A stretch of 64,000 nt of DNA from Bacteroidales bacterium (GTDB taxonomy: Bacteria > Bacteroidota > Bacteroidia > Bacteroidales > WCHB1-69), in assembly GCA_024685175.1 (NCBI GenBank), contig JAIKWD010000007.1:62001-126000 (forward strand), given 5' to 3'. Below the pieces are notes generated by a model, which saw only the letters and a program-made list of their open reading frames with translations, did no database searches and was not told where the DNA came from. Below, one piece after another: positions 45,261-53,835 of the stretch. The position numbers and the translations under genes were made by a program. Every line of letters starts with the position of its first letter. Within the stretch, counting starts at the first letter, position 1.

Positions 45261-46796
45261 AAATATTGCGGTTTTCAAGCCATCAATAGCGGCACTCATA
45301 ATGCCTCCCGCGTAGCCGGCGCCTTCGCCAACGGGGAATATGCCCGTGGCGGACATTCGGTTTTCGTCGCGAAGGATGCGTACGGGTGACGAAGAGCGTG
45401 TTTCCACGCCTGTCATCACGGCATCGGGATGGGCGAAGCCGGGCATCTTGCGGTCGAGGAGCGGCAGTGCCTCGCGCAGGGAGTCCACCACATAGTCGGG
45501 CAGGCAGCGGTGCAAGTCGCAGAACACCACGCCGTGGGGATAGGAGGGTTTTACGCTACGGTACTTCTCCGCAATTTCGCCTTGCAGAAACTCGCCCACC
45601 AAATTTCCCGGGGCACGGTAGTCTCCGGTCACCTCAAACGCGAGGCGCTCGTATTTTTCCTGGTAGTCGAGGCCGTCGAGCAGGCCATTGACGAGAAAGT
45701 CTTCGGGGGTCACGTTGACGAGGAGGGCGCTATTGGCGTTGGCCTTGGCGCGGGCGTGTTCGCTCATCCCGTTGGTCACGATAGTGCCAGGCTCGCTGGC
45801 GGAGGCCATCACCGTGCCGCCGGGGCACATACAGAACGTATAGACACTTCGGTCTTGCAGGTGGACCACGCCTTTGTATGACGCGGGCGGGAGCAGGCGG
45901 GCGGCCTCGCCGTACTGCATCCGGTTGATGGCGCGTTGCTGGTGCTCAATGCGGACACCCATGGAGAAGGGCTTGGCCTCCATGCTCAACCCTTTGGCAT
46001 ACAGCATCTTGATGGTATCGCGAGCGGAGTGGCCGAGACCGAGTATGAGATGATGGGTTTTTATCGTCAACGCCGGGTCACAGGTGAGGACAACCTCATC
46101 GTTTTGATGCTCGAAATCCACAAATCTGGTGTTGAAGTGAAATTCGCCGCCGAGGGATTCAATTTCCAGACGCATATTGCGGACCACCTTCTCCAGATAG
46201 TCAGTGCCCACGTGCGGATTCTGCATATAGGTCACATCTTCGTTGGCTCCGTGCTTGTAGAATTCTTGCAGGACAAAGGCGTTGTACTCGCTATGGACAT
46301 TGGTATTGAGTTTGCCGTCCGAGAAGGTGCCGGCGCCGCCTTCTCCGAACTGCACGTTGCAATTCGGGTCGAGTTGTTTGTCGAACATAAACTGGTTGAC
46401 GGCACGCTTGCGGTCCTCAATCTTTCCGCCGCGTTCGATGATGACAGGTCTTGCGTGGCAGCGGGCCAAGTAGAGTGCGGCGAACATACCGGCAGGGCCG
46501 AAGCCGACCACCACAGGTCGCAGCGGATCGGTCCATTCGGGATACTCAACGGGGGCCGCCTCTTGTAAAAGAGAGACTCCCGCTTCGTGCAACAAATGCG
46601 CATAGTTGTCGGGGAGCTCCAGCATCAACTGATAATCGAACACCACGCGGTTTTTCTTTCTGGCGTCAATGGCCTGGCGCAAGATTTTAAAATCCTGGAC
46701 ATCCCTGGACTGGATGCGATATTTCTGGAACAGCACATTCTTGGGATTAGGGTTAGCGCTGACGGGTATGCGGATGTTGGCGAATTTGAGTTTCAT
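45246..46796 (-). CDS. FAD-dependent oxidoreductase (COG2509 family)
   Basis: The 516-aa flavoprotein has an N-terminal region of about 100 residues (KLKFANIRIPVSANPNPKNV) typical of COG2509 proteins, then the FAD-binding motif VVVGFGPAGMFAALYLA, the family segment FGEGGAGTFSDGKLNTNVHS, and a C-terminal GEGAGYAGGIMSAAIDGLK. The reaction is not established for the family. I use the ATG at 46796. It diverges from the chromate-transporter pair. Confidence 0.92.
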   Translation of the reverse strand: MKLKFANIRIPVSANPNPKNVLFQKYRIQSRDVQDFKILRQAIDARKKNRVVFDYQLMLELPDNYAHLLHEAGVSLLQEAAPVEYPEWTDPLRPVVVGFGPAGMFAALYLARCHARPVIIERGGKIEDRKRAVNQFMFDKQLDPNCNVQFGEGGAGTFSDGKLNTNVHSEYNAFVLQEFYKHGANEDVTYMQNPHVGTDYLEKVVRNMRLEIESLGGEFHFNTRFVDFEHQNDEVVLTCDPALTIKTHHLILGLGHSARDTIKMLYAKGLSMEAKPFSMGVRIEHQQRAINRMQYGEAARLLPPASYKGVVHLQDRSVYTFCMCPGGTVMASASEPGTIVTNGMSEHARAKANANSALLVNVTPEDFLVNGLLDGLDYQEKYERLAFEVTGDYRAPGNLVGEFLQGEIAEKYRSVKPSYPHGVVFCDLHRCLPDYVVDSLREALPLLDRKMPGFAHPDAVMTGVETRSSSPVRILRDENRMSATGIFPVGEGAGYAGGIMSAAIDGLKTAIFLLSQ

Positions 46797-46814
46797 TGTT
46801 TCAAAACAAGTCTG

Positions 46815-46822
46815 CAAAAATA
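46815..46822 (-). promoter_or_regulatory. -7 box for the COG2509 flavoprotein
   Basis: The minus strand reads TATTTTTG, 19 bases before the ATG; the -33 region is weak. Confidence 0.5.
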
Positions 46823-46846
46823 GCACTTTCGTGCAATTATAAATGT

Positions 46847-46854
46847 TATTTTTG
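46847..46854 (+). promoter_or_regulatory. -7 box for the chromate-transporter pair
   Basis: tatttttg on the plus strand lies 18 bases before the ATG at 46872, close to the divergent box at 46815-46822. Confidence 0.55.
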
Positions 46855-46871
46855 CAGCCGATATAACCGAT

Positions 46872-47423
46872 ATGCCCAAGCTAATTCAGATTTTTTGGTC
46901 CTTTTTCAAGATCGGCACCTTCACCATTGGAGGCGGCTATGCGATGATTCCGTTGATGGAGCGGGAGTTGGTGGACAATCGCAAGTGGGTGAGCCGTGAG
47001 GATTTCTTGGACATCTTGGCGGTATCGCAGGCGATGCCCGGCATCTTTGCCGTCAATATGGCGACCAACATCGGCTATCGGTTGCGAAAAGCGCCCGGTT
47101 CCTTGACGGCCATATTCGGCAACATCGGAATGCCCATCGTCATCATTTTGGGGTTGGCCACCTGTTTCAGTTTCCTGCAAGACAATGAGGTTTTCGAGTC
47201 CATTTTCAAGGGCATTCGTCCGGCGGTGGTAGCCCTCATAGCCGCTCCGGTTTTCAATATGGCCAAGAGCGCGGGTATCAACTGGAAGAACTTCTGGATT
47301 CCGCTCGTGGCGGCAGTCCTGATCTACCTTTTGGGCATATCTCCCATTTGGATCATCGCGGCGGCCATTGTTGGGGGAATCTGCTACGGCAAGTATAAAG
47401 AGAGGAAGGAGGCCCAAGTATGA
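46872..47423 (+). CDS. Chromate transporter, first half (CHR domain)
   Basis: The 183-aa membrane protein is a single CHR domain with FFKIGTFTIGGGYAMIPLM, FLDILAVSQAMPGIFAVNMA and GSLTAIFG. Short ChrA proteins are encoded as adjacent pairs in many bacteria and act together. The native substrate is often unknown; chromate efflux is the family label. The stop overlaps the next start (ATGA). Confidence 0.93.
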   Translation: MPKLIQIFWSFFKIGTFTIGGGYAMIPLMERELVDNRKWVSREDFLDILAVSQAMPGIFAVNMATNIGYRLRKAPGSLTAIFGNIGMPIVIILGLATCFSFLQDNEVFESIFKGIRPAVVALIAAPVFNMAKSAGINWKNFWIPLVAAVLIYLLGISPIWIIAAAIVGGICYGKYKERKEAQV

Positions 47424-48004
47424 TTTTCCTGAAATTGTTTTGGACCTTCCTTAAAATCGGCGCCTTCAATTTCGGCGGCGGATTGGCCACTATCGCCTTG
47501 ATACAGAACGAGGTGGTGGAGAAGCACGGATGGCTCACGGCGCAACAGTTTACCGACATCGTGGCCACCTCGCAGATCACGCCTGGCCCCGTCGGCATCA
47601 ACACGGCCACATACACGGGCTACACGGCCATCGTAAACGCCGGCTATTCCGAATGGCTCGGCATACTGGGCGCGGTGATGTGTTCCCTGTCCGTCATCCT
47701 TATCCCCGTCATCCTAATGTTGATTGTCAGCAAGTTCCTACTCAAACATAAAGACAACAAACTCGTCGCCACCACCCTGTCCGTATTGCGTCTGACCGTG
47801 GTGGGCTTGATTGCCGCAGCTGCTTTGTTGTTGGTTTCGCCCGAAACTTTCGGCACATACGCATCTTCACCTGCTCAACTATTCGTCAGCATCGGCATCT
47901 TTGCTGCTGTTTTCATTGCTTCCATCGGATTCAAGGCCAGTCCCATCCTGATGATCTTGCTCAGCGGTGTCGCGGGATTTGTCATCTATGGCTTTATTGT
48001 CTAA
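47420..48004 (+). CDS. Chromate transporter, second half (CHR domain)
   Basis: The 194-aa partner has LFWTFLKIGAFNFGGGLATI and DIVATSQITPGPVGINTATYTGY, the CHR motifs, and about five spans. It overlaps the first half by 4 bases. Its last 126 bases overlap, in antisense, the 3' end of the endonuclease/phosphatase-fold gene. Confidence 0.93.
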   Translation: MIFLKLFWTFLKIGAFNFGGGLATIALIQNEVVEKHGWLTAQQFTDIVATSQITPGPVGINTATYTGYTAIVNAGYSEWLGILGAVMCSLSVILIPVILMLIVSKFLLKHKDNKLVATTLSVLRLTVVGLIAAAALLLVSPETFGTYASSPAQLFVSIGIFAAVFIASIGFKASPILMILLSGVAGFVIYGFIV

Positions 48005-49036
48005 CGGAGCATCCTCTTCCACAACCACATACACTGGTAAATGATCGGCATAACCACCGATATAGCGCGGCCCTGAGAAAGTGCGGAACGTCTTCGTCCC
48101 ACCATATTTCTCGTCGGGCACCAAGAGAAAAAGCGCTTGGAAGATATGGGGCACCTTATCTAGGATATGTATATTCCCTTTGTCGAACAAGAATCCGCGC
48201 GACACAACCATTTGGTCGAGGCAGCCCCAAAAATCCTCGTGCTTATGTGAGCCCACATTGTTTTGATCAACAAAGTAATACATCAAATTAAAAAGTGTAT
48301 CAGAAAGGTTGTCGGGGGTATATTTACGGGCTCGAAGATGTTGTTCCAGACTTTGGTCCGTGGCATAGTCGTTGAAGTCGCCCATCAGCAGGATATTCGC
48401 GTCGGGATCGAGAGTCAGGATGGAGTCCACTATGCTGCGTGCCACATCCGCATAATAGTTGCGTTTGGGAATCGTGGCCGCATAGCCACCGAAGCGCGAA
48501 GTCCAGTGGTTGACCACGATATGGAGCGAGTCGCCGCCCAGGAAACGGACAAGGGCATAGAGCAAGTCCCGGTTCTGTGTATTGGGCTCAAAGGGGAAAA
48601 CCACGGGGACCTTGCGTTCCCTTAGGACCTTCACGCAGCTGTCGCGATAGAGCAGGGCCACGTCGATGCCGCGGCGGTCGGGCGAGTCGTGGTGCACATA
48701 GCGATAATGGTAGGCATTCAGGGGCGAATGATAGCAAAGATCTTCAAGCACGCGCTCGTTTTCGATTTCCGCAAGGCCTATTACCGAGGGTGGATTGCCT
48801 TGTCCCATTGCGAGAAACACCTTTGCCACATTGGCGATTTTGTGATAGTACTTTTTGTAACTCCAATGATACAAGCCGGTGGGGGTGAAATCATCATCAC
48901 GGACCAAGGAATCCTCGGAAGGATGAAACAGATTTTCGACATTGTAAAATGCCACAATATGGCGGGAAGTGGGCTGCCCGTAGGCATACACAGCGCATAG
49001 CAAAGCGCTGAAAAAAATAAGAGTTGTTTTTTTCAC
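47879..49036 (-). CDS. Exported endonuclease/exonuclease/phosphatase-fold protein
   Basis: The 385-aa product has a signal peptide (MKKTTLIFFSALLCAVYAYG) and an EEP-type domain with FYNVENLFHP, VIGLAEIENERVLEDL, RRGIDVALLYRD, VVNHWTSRFGG and LLMGDFNDYATD, covering catalytic Glu, Asp, Asn and His positions. Similar proteins may act on nucleic acids or phosphorylated substrates outside the cytoplasm. The last about 40 residues (from PLDNKAIDDKSRD on) are hydrophilic, acidic and outside the fold; they are encoded antisense to the chromate transporter gene, so the tail probably arose by loss of an earlier stop. Confidence 0.9.
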   Translation of the reverse strand: MKKTTLIFFSALLCAVYAYGQPTSRHIVAFYNVENLFHPSEDSLVRDDDFTPTGLYHWSYKKYYHKIANVAKVFLAMGQGNPPSVIGLAEIENERVLEDLCYHSPLNAYHYRYVHHDSPDRRGIDVALLYRDSCVKVLRERKVPVVFPFEPNTQNRDLLYALVRFLGGDSLHIVVNHWTSRFGGYAATIPKRNYYADVARSIVDSILTLDPDANILLMGDFNDYATDQSLEQHLRARKYTPDNLSDTLFNLMYYFVDQNNVGSHKHEDFWGCLDQMVVSRGFLFDKGNIHILDKVPHIFQALFLLVPDEKYGGTKTFRTFSGPRYIGGYADHLPVYVVVEEDAPLDNKAIDDKSRDTAEQDHQDGTGLESDGSNENSSKDADADE

Positions 49037-49079
49037 GTCTTCATGGTTTTAAAATACGAGGCGAAGATACAATTTTTAT

Positions 49080-49087
49080 TATTTTTG
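49080..49087 (+). promoter_or_regulatory. -7 box for the gldA-like gene
   Basis: tatttttg lies 25 bases before the ATG at 49112, matching TAnnTTTG; no good -33 TTG. Confidence 0.5.
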
Positions 49088-49111
49088 CAGCCTTAAATAA
49101 ATTGCTGTATA

Positions 49112-49858
49112 ATGTCTATAATAGTTAAGAACGTCACGAAAGTATTTGGAGACCAATATGCCTTGGACAATGTCAGTTTCGAGGCCAAGACGGGAGAGAT
49201 TGTAGGATTTTTGGGACCCAATGGCGCGGGCAAGACTACTATGATGAAAATCATCACCTGCCTGATTCCGCCCACGGAAGGCAGCGTGCAGGTCTGCGGA
49301 CTGGACATTTGGAACGACTCCTTGGAACTGAGAAAGAAAATCGGGTACCTATCGGAGGCCAACCCGCTGTATTATGATATGTATGTACGTGAATTCCTGG
49401 AGTTTATCGGAGGCATTCATCATCTTAAAGACATCAAGAAGAAAGTGGCGGACATTATAAAGAAGACGGGACTGGAGCCGGAGCAACACAAGAAAATCGG
49501 CGCCTTGTCGCGCGGCTACAAGCAACGCGTAGGCATCGCCCAGGCGCTCATCCACGACCCGGAGGTGCTGATCCTCGACGAGCCCACCACTGGCCTTGAC
49601 CCGAACCAACTGATTGAAATAAGGGAACTTATCCGAACATACGGCAAAAATCGCACAGTCTTGTTGTCCACCCACATTATGCAGGAGGTACAGGCGATGT
49701 GCGACCACGTCATCATCATCAACAAAGGCAAGTTGGTGGCCGATGCGCAGGTCAGCGAGTTGCCGTCAATGGCGACCAAGTTAGGCATCAAGCACTCCGA
49801 CGAGCTGAACGCCCTTGGCATGGAGGAACTCTTCCAGGCCCTTACACAAAAACAATAG
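49112..49858 (+). CDS. GldA-like ABC transporter ATP-binding protein
   Basis: The 248-aa ATPase has Walker A (GPNGAGKTT), the Q-loop segment IGYLSEANPLYYDMYVREFL, the signature LSRGYKQRVGIAQALIHDPEVLILDEPTTGLDPNQ and an H-loop (LSTHIMQEV). The Q-loop sequence closely resembles GldA, the ATPase of the gliding-motility GldAFG transporter in Bacteroidetes. The partner genes gldF and gldG are not beside it in this window. It is followed after 3 bases by a molybdopterin-oxidoreductase-like gene. Confidence 0.85.
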   Translation: MSIIVKNVTKVFGDQYALDNVSFEAKTGEIVGFLGPNGAGKTTMMKIITCLIPPTEGSVQVCGLDIWNDSLELRKKIGYLSEANPLYYDMYVREFLEFIGGIHHLKDIKKKVADIIKKTGLEPEQHKKIGALSRGYKQRVGIAQALIHDPEVLILDEPTTGLDPNQLIEIRELIRTYGKNRTVLLSTHIMQEVQAMCDHVIIINKGKLVADAQVSELPSMATKLGIKHSDELNALGMEELFQALTQKQ

Positions 49859-49861
49859 CCG

Positions 49862-51139
49862 ATGCAGAGACTGACCGAACCGCTACTCAAGACTGGACAA
49901 CAATTCAAGCCCGTCACTTTGGCCGAGGCGTGGTGTGTCATCGCACAGCGGAATCTTTTGGTCGAAGCCAATCGCTCGTTAGTGATGGCGACTGGGGACT
50001 ATTCCAACGAGGAGCTCTATCTTATCCAGCGTCTCGCTCGCACAGGCCTTTGCACCAACGCCATTGGCTCATTCGAGTACTACCAAAAAGGCACGGCTTT
50101 CTTTATCGACAAGAACGACATCGTGCCCTATGCCGAACTGCTCGGCTCCGGGCATTTCTATACCATCTTGGACCCGGCGGCCAAGTCCGTTTCTTTGGAC
50201 ACGGTCTCCGCCATATTGGAGATGCGCAAGGAGACTCCCCGTTACGACTTCAACACTCCCGGTCACCTCAACATCCACAATTTCGGTGCATTTTTCAGGA
50301 GCATCAACCAATACATCCTCCGCAACGGATTGGAGAAAGGCATCTATGTCAACGGGTTGGGCAAGAATTACGAGTCCTACAAGAAGGCCTTGCTGGCCGA
50401 AGACAGCCAAGCTCTTTTGGAAGTCAACCACCTGACTGACAAAGATATCCGAGACTTCGCCGACCCATTACTTCGCGCCGAGGCACCCGTTTTTATCGTC
50501 TGGGAAAGACTTTTGGACGAGCGGGGCATCATCGAGTTGGAGAACCTCTGTATGTTGTTGGACATCCAGGCCAAGCCATCGTCGGGATTCCTTTGCCTGA
50601 AAGCCGAATTGAATTCGCAAGGATTGTACGATATGGGTATGTTCCCAGGAATCTGCGTCGGAGGAGAGCCTTTTGATGATGCAAACAAGAAACGGATGCA
50701 GGAGATTTACGGGCAATCCATCTTTACAGACCCTGTTGATTTGCCCAAACGTATCGAGAATCGCGATTTCGCCCAATGTTTTATTTTCAACGCCACGGGG
50801 ACCGAGACGCCTGCGGAAATCATCGAGGCCGTCAAGGCGAGCACTTTCTCCGTTTTACAAACCGCCTATTGGGCAGACACTTGCGACTATTTCGATCTTG
50901 TTCTACCCGCCTCTCTGCCGGAGGAATCCGACGGAACCTATACTGACTCCACGCGGGCGGCGCACAACAGCAAGGCCGACACGCCTTGTCCCCTGCCCTG
51001 CAACAACCTTCAACTATTCTCGCTCTGGAGCGAGCAATTTGGTTTAGGAAAGTTGGACACCGCTTCCGACGTCTTCCTGGAATACATCTCTTTCTTCCAA
51101 GGGGGCTGTCGCAGCGATCTCAGGCATTTTTTCAGATAA
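49862..51139 (+). CDS. Molybdopterin oxidoreductase-like protein lacking the iron-sulfur N-terminus
   Basis: The 425-aa product resembles the central and C-terminal parts of FdhA/NuoG-type molybdopterin oxidoreductases: LARTGLCTNAIGSFEYY, a segment FGAFFRSINQYILRNGLEKGI, NSQGLYDMGMFPGICVGG, and AYWADTCDYFDLVLPASLPEESDGTYTDS. The usual N-terminal [4Fe-4S] motif (CxxCxxxC) and the first cofactor-binding part are missing. The gene starts 3 bases after gldA, so the missing part cannot be upstream in frame. It could be an accessory or scaffold form, or an old truncation that stayed expressed. Function unknown. Confidence 0.78.
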   Translation: MQRLTEPLLKTGQQFKPVTLAEAWCVIAQRNLLVEANRSLVMATGDYSNEELYLIQRLARTGLCTNAIGSFEYYQKGTAFFIDKNDIVPYAELLGSGHFYTILDPAAKSVSLDTVSAILEMRKETPRYDFNTPGHLNIHNFGAFFRSINQYILRNGLEKGIYVNGLGKNYESYKKALLAEDSQALLEVNHLTDKDIRDFADPLLRAEAPVFIVWERLLDERGIIELENLCMLLDIQAKPSSGFLCLKAELNSQGLYDMGMFPGICVGGEPFDDANKKRMQEIYGQSIFTDPVDLPKRIENRDFAQCFIFNATGTETPAEIIEAVKASTFSVLQTAYWADTCDYFDLVLPASLPEESDGTYTDSTRAAHNSKADTPCPLPCNNLQLFSLWSEQFGLGKLDTASDVFLEYISFFQGGCRSDLRHFFR

Positions 51140-51157
51140 TCCATTAAATTTAATAAT

Positions 51158-52978
51158 ATGAGTGAAGATTTATCTAATCAACAAGTACAAATAGTGGAAA
51201 AAACCGAGAGCCGCACGCGCAAGTTTTGGCGTGTCGTGTTTGGCTCTATGTTGGGTTTCTTCTTTTCCATCATTCTGGTGTCACTCCTTTATATGGTGAT
51301 GTTAATCAGCATGATAGCCACTTTCTCAGCCGCTTCCAAGGAGACGACCAGCATCAAGAACAACAGTGTTTTGTTGCTAAACTTCGATCAAAGCATTTCC
51401 GAGCGGACAGTGGATATGCCGTTTGATATGTTTGGCAACTATTACGGAGGGCAAATCGGCCTTAACGACATCTTGGCCTCCCTCAAGGCTGCCGCCAACG
51501 ACCCGAAGATCAAGGGCATCTACCTCAACTCTTCCAATGTAGGCGCATCGCCCGCCACGGTGAAGGAAATCCACGACGCATTGGCGAATTTCAAGAAGTC
51601 GGGCAAATTCATCTATGCCTACAGTGACGCCTACTCGCAAAACGGCTATTATCTGGCCACGTTGGCCGACAAGATCCTGATCAACCCGGCGGGAATGTTG
51701 GACTTCCGCGGCTATGCCTTCCAGATTATGTTCTACAAGGGACTCTTGGACAAACTCGATGTGGACGTACAAGTGATCCGCCACGGCCAGTTCAAGAGTG
51801 CCGTGGAACCCTACATTCTGGACAAGATGAGCGATGCCAACAAAGAGCAAATGACGGTGTTGAGCAACACTTTGTGGGAGACGATCGTCAAAGACATAGC
51901 GGCCGCACGAAACATCAGCGTAGACAGTTTGAACGCCATCGCCGACGGTATGCTTTGCTCTATGCCAAACGATGCGCTCAGATTGGGTATGGTGGACCAA
52001 CTGGCCTATCCCGGCGATATGGAAAAGATCCTGAAAGCCAAACTGAATCTTGGCGAAAAGGAAGATCTGAATCTTATAGGACTATCCAAATACAAGAAAA
52101 CGATCTCCGACAACAGCAAGGCCTCTGACAAGATTGCCGTGGTTTACGCCACCGGCGAGATTTCGGATGGCAAGGGCGACAACAGTCGCGGCATCTATTC
52201 CGAGAGTTTCATCAAGGAATTCAAGAAAGCATACAAAGACAAAGACGTGAAAGCCATAGTATTACGCGTCAACTCCCCTGGTGGCAGCGCATTGGCTTCC
52301 GAGAACATTTGGCGGGAAATCGAGAACGCCAAGAAGGCCGGCAAAATCGTGGTCACCTCTATGAGCGACTATGCAGCCTCCGGCGGCTACTACATCTCCT
52401 GTAACTCCAACTACATCTTCGCCCAGCCCAACACCCTCACCGGTTCCATCGGCGTGTTCGGTATGATCCCTTCTTTCCAGAACTTCCTCAAAAACAAACT
52501 CGGTGTAACCGTCGACGGCGTTATGTCGAACAAGCACGCCGACTTCGGCAGAGGATTCCGTCCTTTGGACGAGACCGAGACGGCCGTGATGCAGGCCTCT
52601 GTGGAGCAGACCTACGGACTCTTCACGAAGCGCGTGGCCGACGGCCGTAAACTAGACGTTGCTTACGTGGATAGCATAGGACAAGGACGCGTATGGGCCG
52701 GCAAGGACGCCCTCAAACTCGGGTTGGTCGATAAACTCGGCTCCTTGGACGACGCTATCGCAAAAGCCGCCAATTTGGCCAATGTAAACAACTATTCCTT
52801 AGTCTATTATCCCAAACAAAAAAGTTGGTACGAGATGCTCTTCAACAACAAAGACGATGTCGATGCCGCCATTCGCGCCAAGTTGGGCCAACTTTATTTC
52901 ACATACGAAGGCATTGACCGAGTCTTGAACAGACAAGGCGTACAGGCCCGTATGCCTATGGAGATTTATATTCAGTAA
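51158..52978 (+). CDS. sppA: Signal peptide peptidase SppA, 67-kDa type
   Basis: SppA (606 aa) is a membrane-bound serine protease that degrades signal peptides after cleavage. One membrane span (about residues 27-55) is followed by two crotonase-like S49 domains. The catalytic dyad is visible: Lys213 in HGQFKSAVEPYI and Ser408 in DYAASGGYYIS. Spacing and length match the E. coli long form. It lies 18 bases after the molybdopterin-oxidoreductase-like gene and before the reductase-fold membrane protein. Confidence 0.95.
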   Translation: MSEDLSNQQVQIVEKTESRTRKFWRVVFGSMLGFFFSIILVSLLYMVMLISMIATFSAASKETTSIKNNSVLLLNFDQSISERTVDMPFDMFGNYYGGQIGLNDILASLKAAANDPKIKGIYLNSSNVGASPATVKEIHDALANFKKSGKFIYAYSDAYSQNGYYLATLADKILINPAGMLDFRGYAFQIMFYKGLLDKLDVDVQVIRHGQFKSAVEPYILDKMSDANKEQMTVLSNTLWETIVKDIAAARNISVDSLNAIADGMLCSMPNDALRLGMVDQLAYPGDMEKILKAKLNLGEKEDLNLIGLSKYKKTISDNSKASDKIAVVYATGEISDGKGDNSRGIYSESFIKEFKKAYKDKDVKAIVLRVNSPGGSALASENIWREIENAKKAGKIVVTSMSDYAASGGYYISCNSNYIFAQPNTLTGSIGVFGMIPSFQNFLKNKLGVTVDGVMSNKHADFGRGFRPLDETETAVMQASVEQTYGLFTKRVADGRKLDVAYVDSIGQGRVWAGKDALKLGLVDKLGSLDDAIAKAANLANVNNYSLVYYPKQKSWYEMLFNNKDDVDAAIRAKLGQLYFTYEGIDRVLNRQGVQARMPMEIYIQ

Positions 52979-52996
52979 ACTTTAAAATTCAATAAT

Positions 52997-53821
52997 ATGA
53001 GCCAGTTATTCGTGCGCTCTGACCTTTTGTCATCCGCATTTTACATTTACTTGTACGTAATGCTGGGCATTGCCGCCATTGTGTTCATTTCCTTGTATTT
53101 CGTAAATGCCGGCTATGGTCAATTCACCTCGAGCAAGTGGGGAAAGACCATCAACAACAAATTAGCCTGGTTCTTGATGGAGTTCCCCATCTTCCTCGCT
53201 ATGATTGTCATTTGGCTGTGTTCCCCGCACAGGTTTGAGATTGTACCTCTTGTTTTCTTGATCATCTTCGAGATTCATTATTTCCAGAGGTCCATCATTT
53301 TCCCTTGGCTATTGAAAGGCAAGAAGAGTCAAATGTCGTTAGCCGTGATGTTTATGGGCATCAGTTTCAATATCTTAAACGCTATGATGCAAGGTTATTG
53401 GATCTTCTTCGAGTCGTTCAAATGCAACTACCACGTTTTGGGGTTGTCCTATTCAGACATCGAGTGGTTATGGTCGCCTCAATTCATCATCGGCACCTGC
53501 ATTTTCTTCATCGGTTTCTATATCAACTTGCGGTCGGACTACATCATCCGTCATTTGCGCAAGAGTGACGATGACAACAAGCACTACTTGCCCAACGGTT
53601 TTATGTTCAACTATGTCACCAGTGCCAATTACTTCGGAGAGTTGACCGAGTGGTTGGGATTCGCCATTCTCACTTGGTCTTTGTCCGGTTGGGTGTTCTT
53701 CATCTGGACCTTCGCCAACTTGGTGCCGCGTGCCAACGCCATCTACAAACGATACAAAGCCGAATTCGGTCCTGAAGTCGAAGCCCGCAAACTGAAACGA
53801 GTCTTCCCGTTCATCTATTAA
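52997..53821 (+). CDS. Steroid 5-alpha-reductase-fold membrane protein
   Basis: The 274-aa protein has about six to seven hydrophobic spans. The C-terminal part NYFGELTEWLGFAILTWSLS, then ANLVPRANAIYKRYKAEFG, is characteristic of the 3-oxo-5-alpha-steroid 4-dehydrogenase C-terminal family, which uses NADPH to reduce double bonds. The natural substrate in bacteria of this type is not known; sterol-like lipids or isoprenoid products are possible. It sits between sppA and murF with short gaps. Confidence 0.85.
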   Translation: MSQLFVRSDLLSSAFYIYLYVMLGIAAIVFISLYFVNAGYGQFTSSKWGKTINNKLAWFLMEFPIFLAMIVIWLCSPHRFEIVPLVFLIIFEIHYFQRSIIFPWLLKGKKSQMSLAVMFMGISFNILNAMMQGYWIFFESFKCNYHVLGLSYSDIEWLWSPQFIIGTCIFFIGFYINLRSDYIIRHLRKSDDDNKHYLPNGFMFNYVTSANYFGELTEWLGFAILTWSLSGWVFFIWTFANLVPRANAIYKRYKAEFGPEVEARKLKRVFPFIY

Positions 53822-53835
53822 AATATCCCCTCGCA

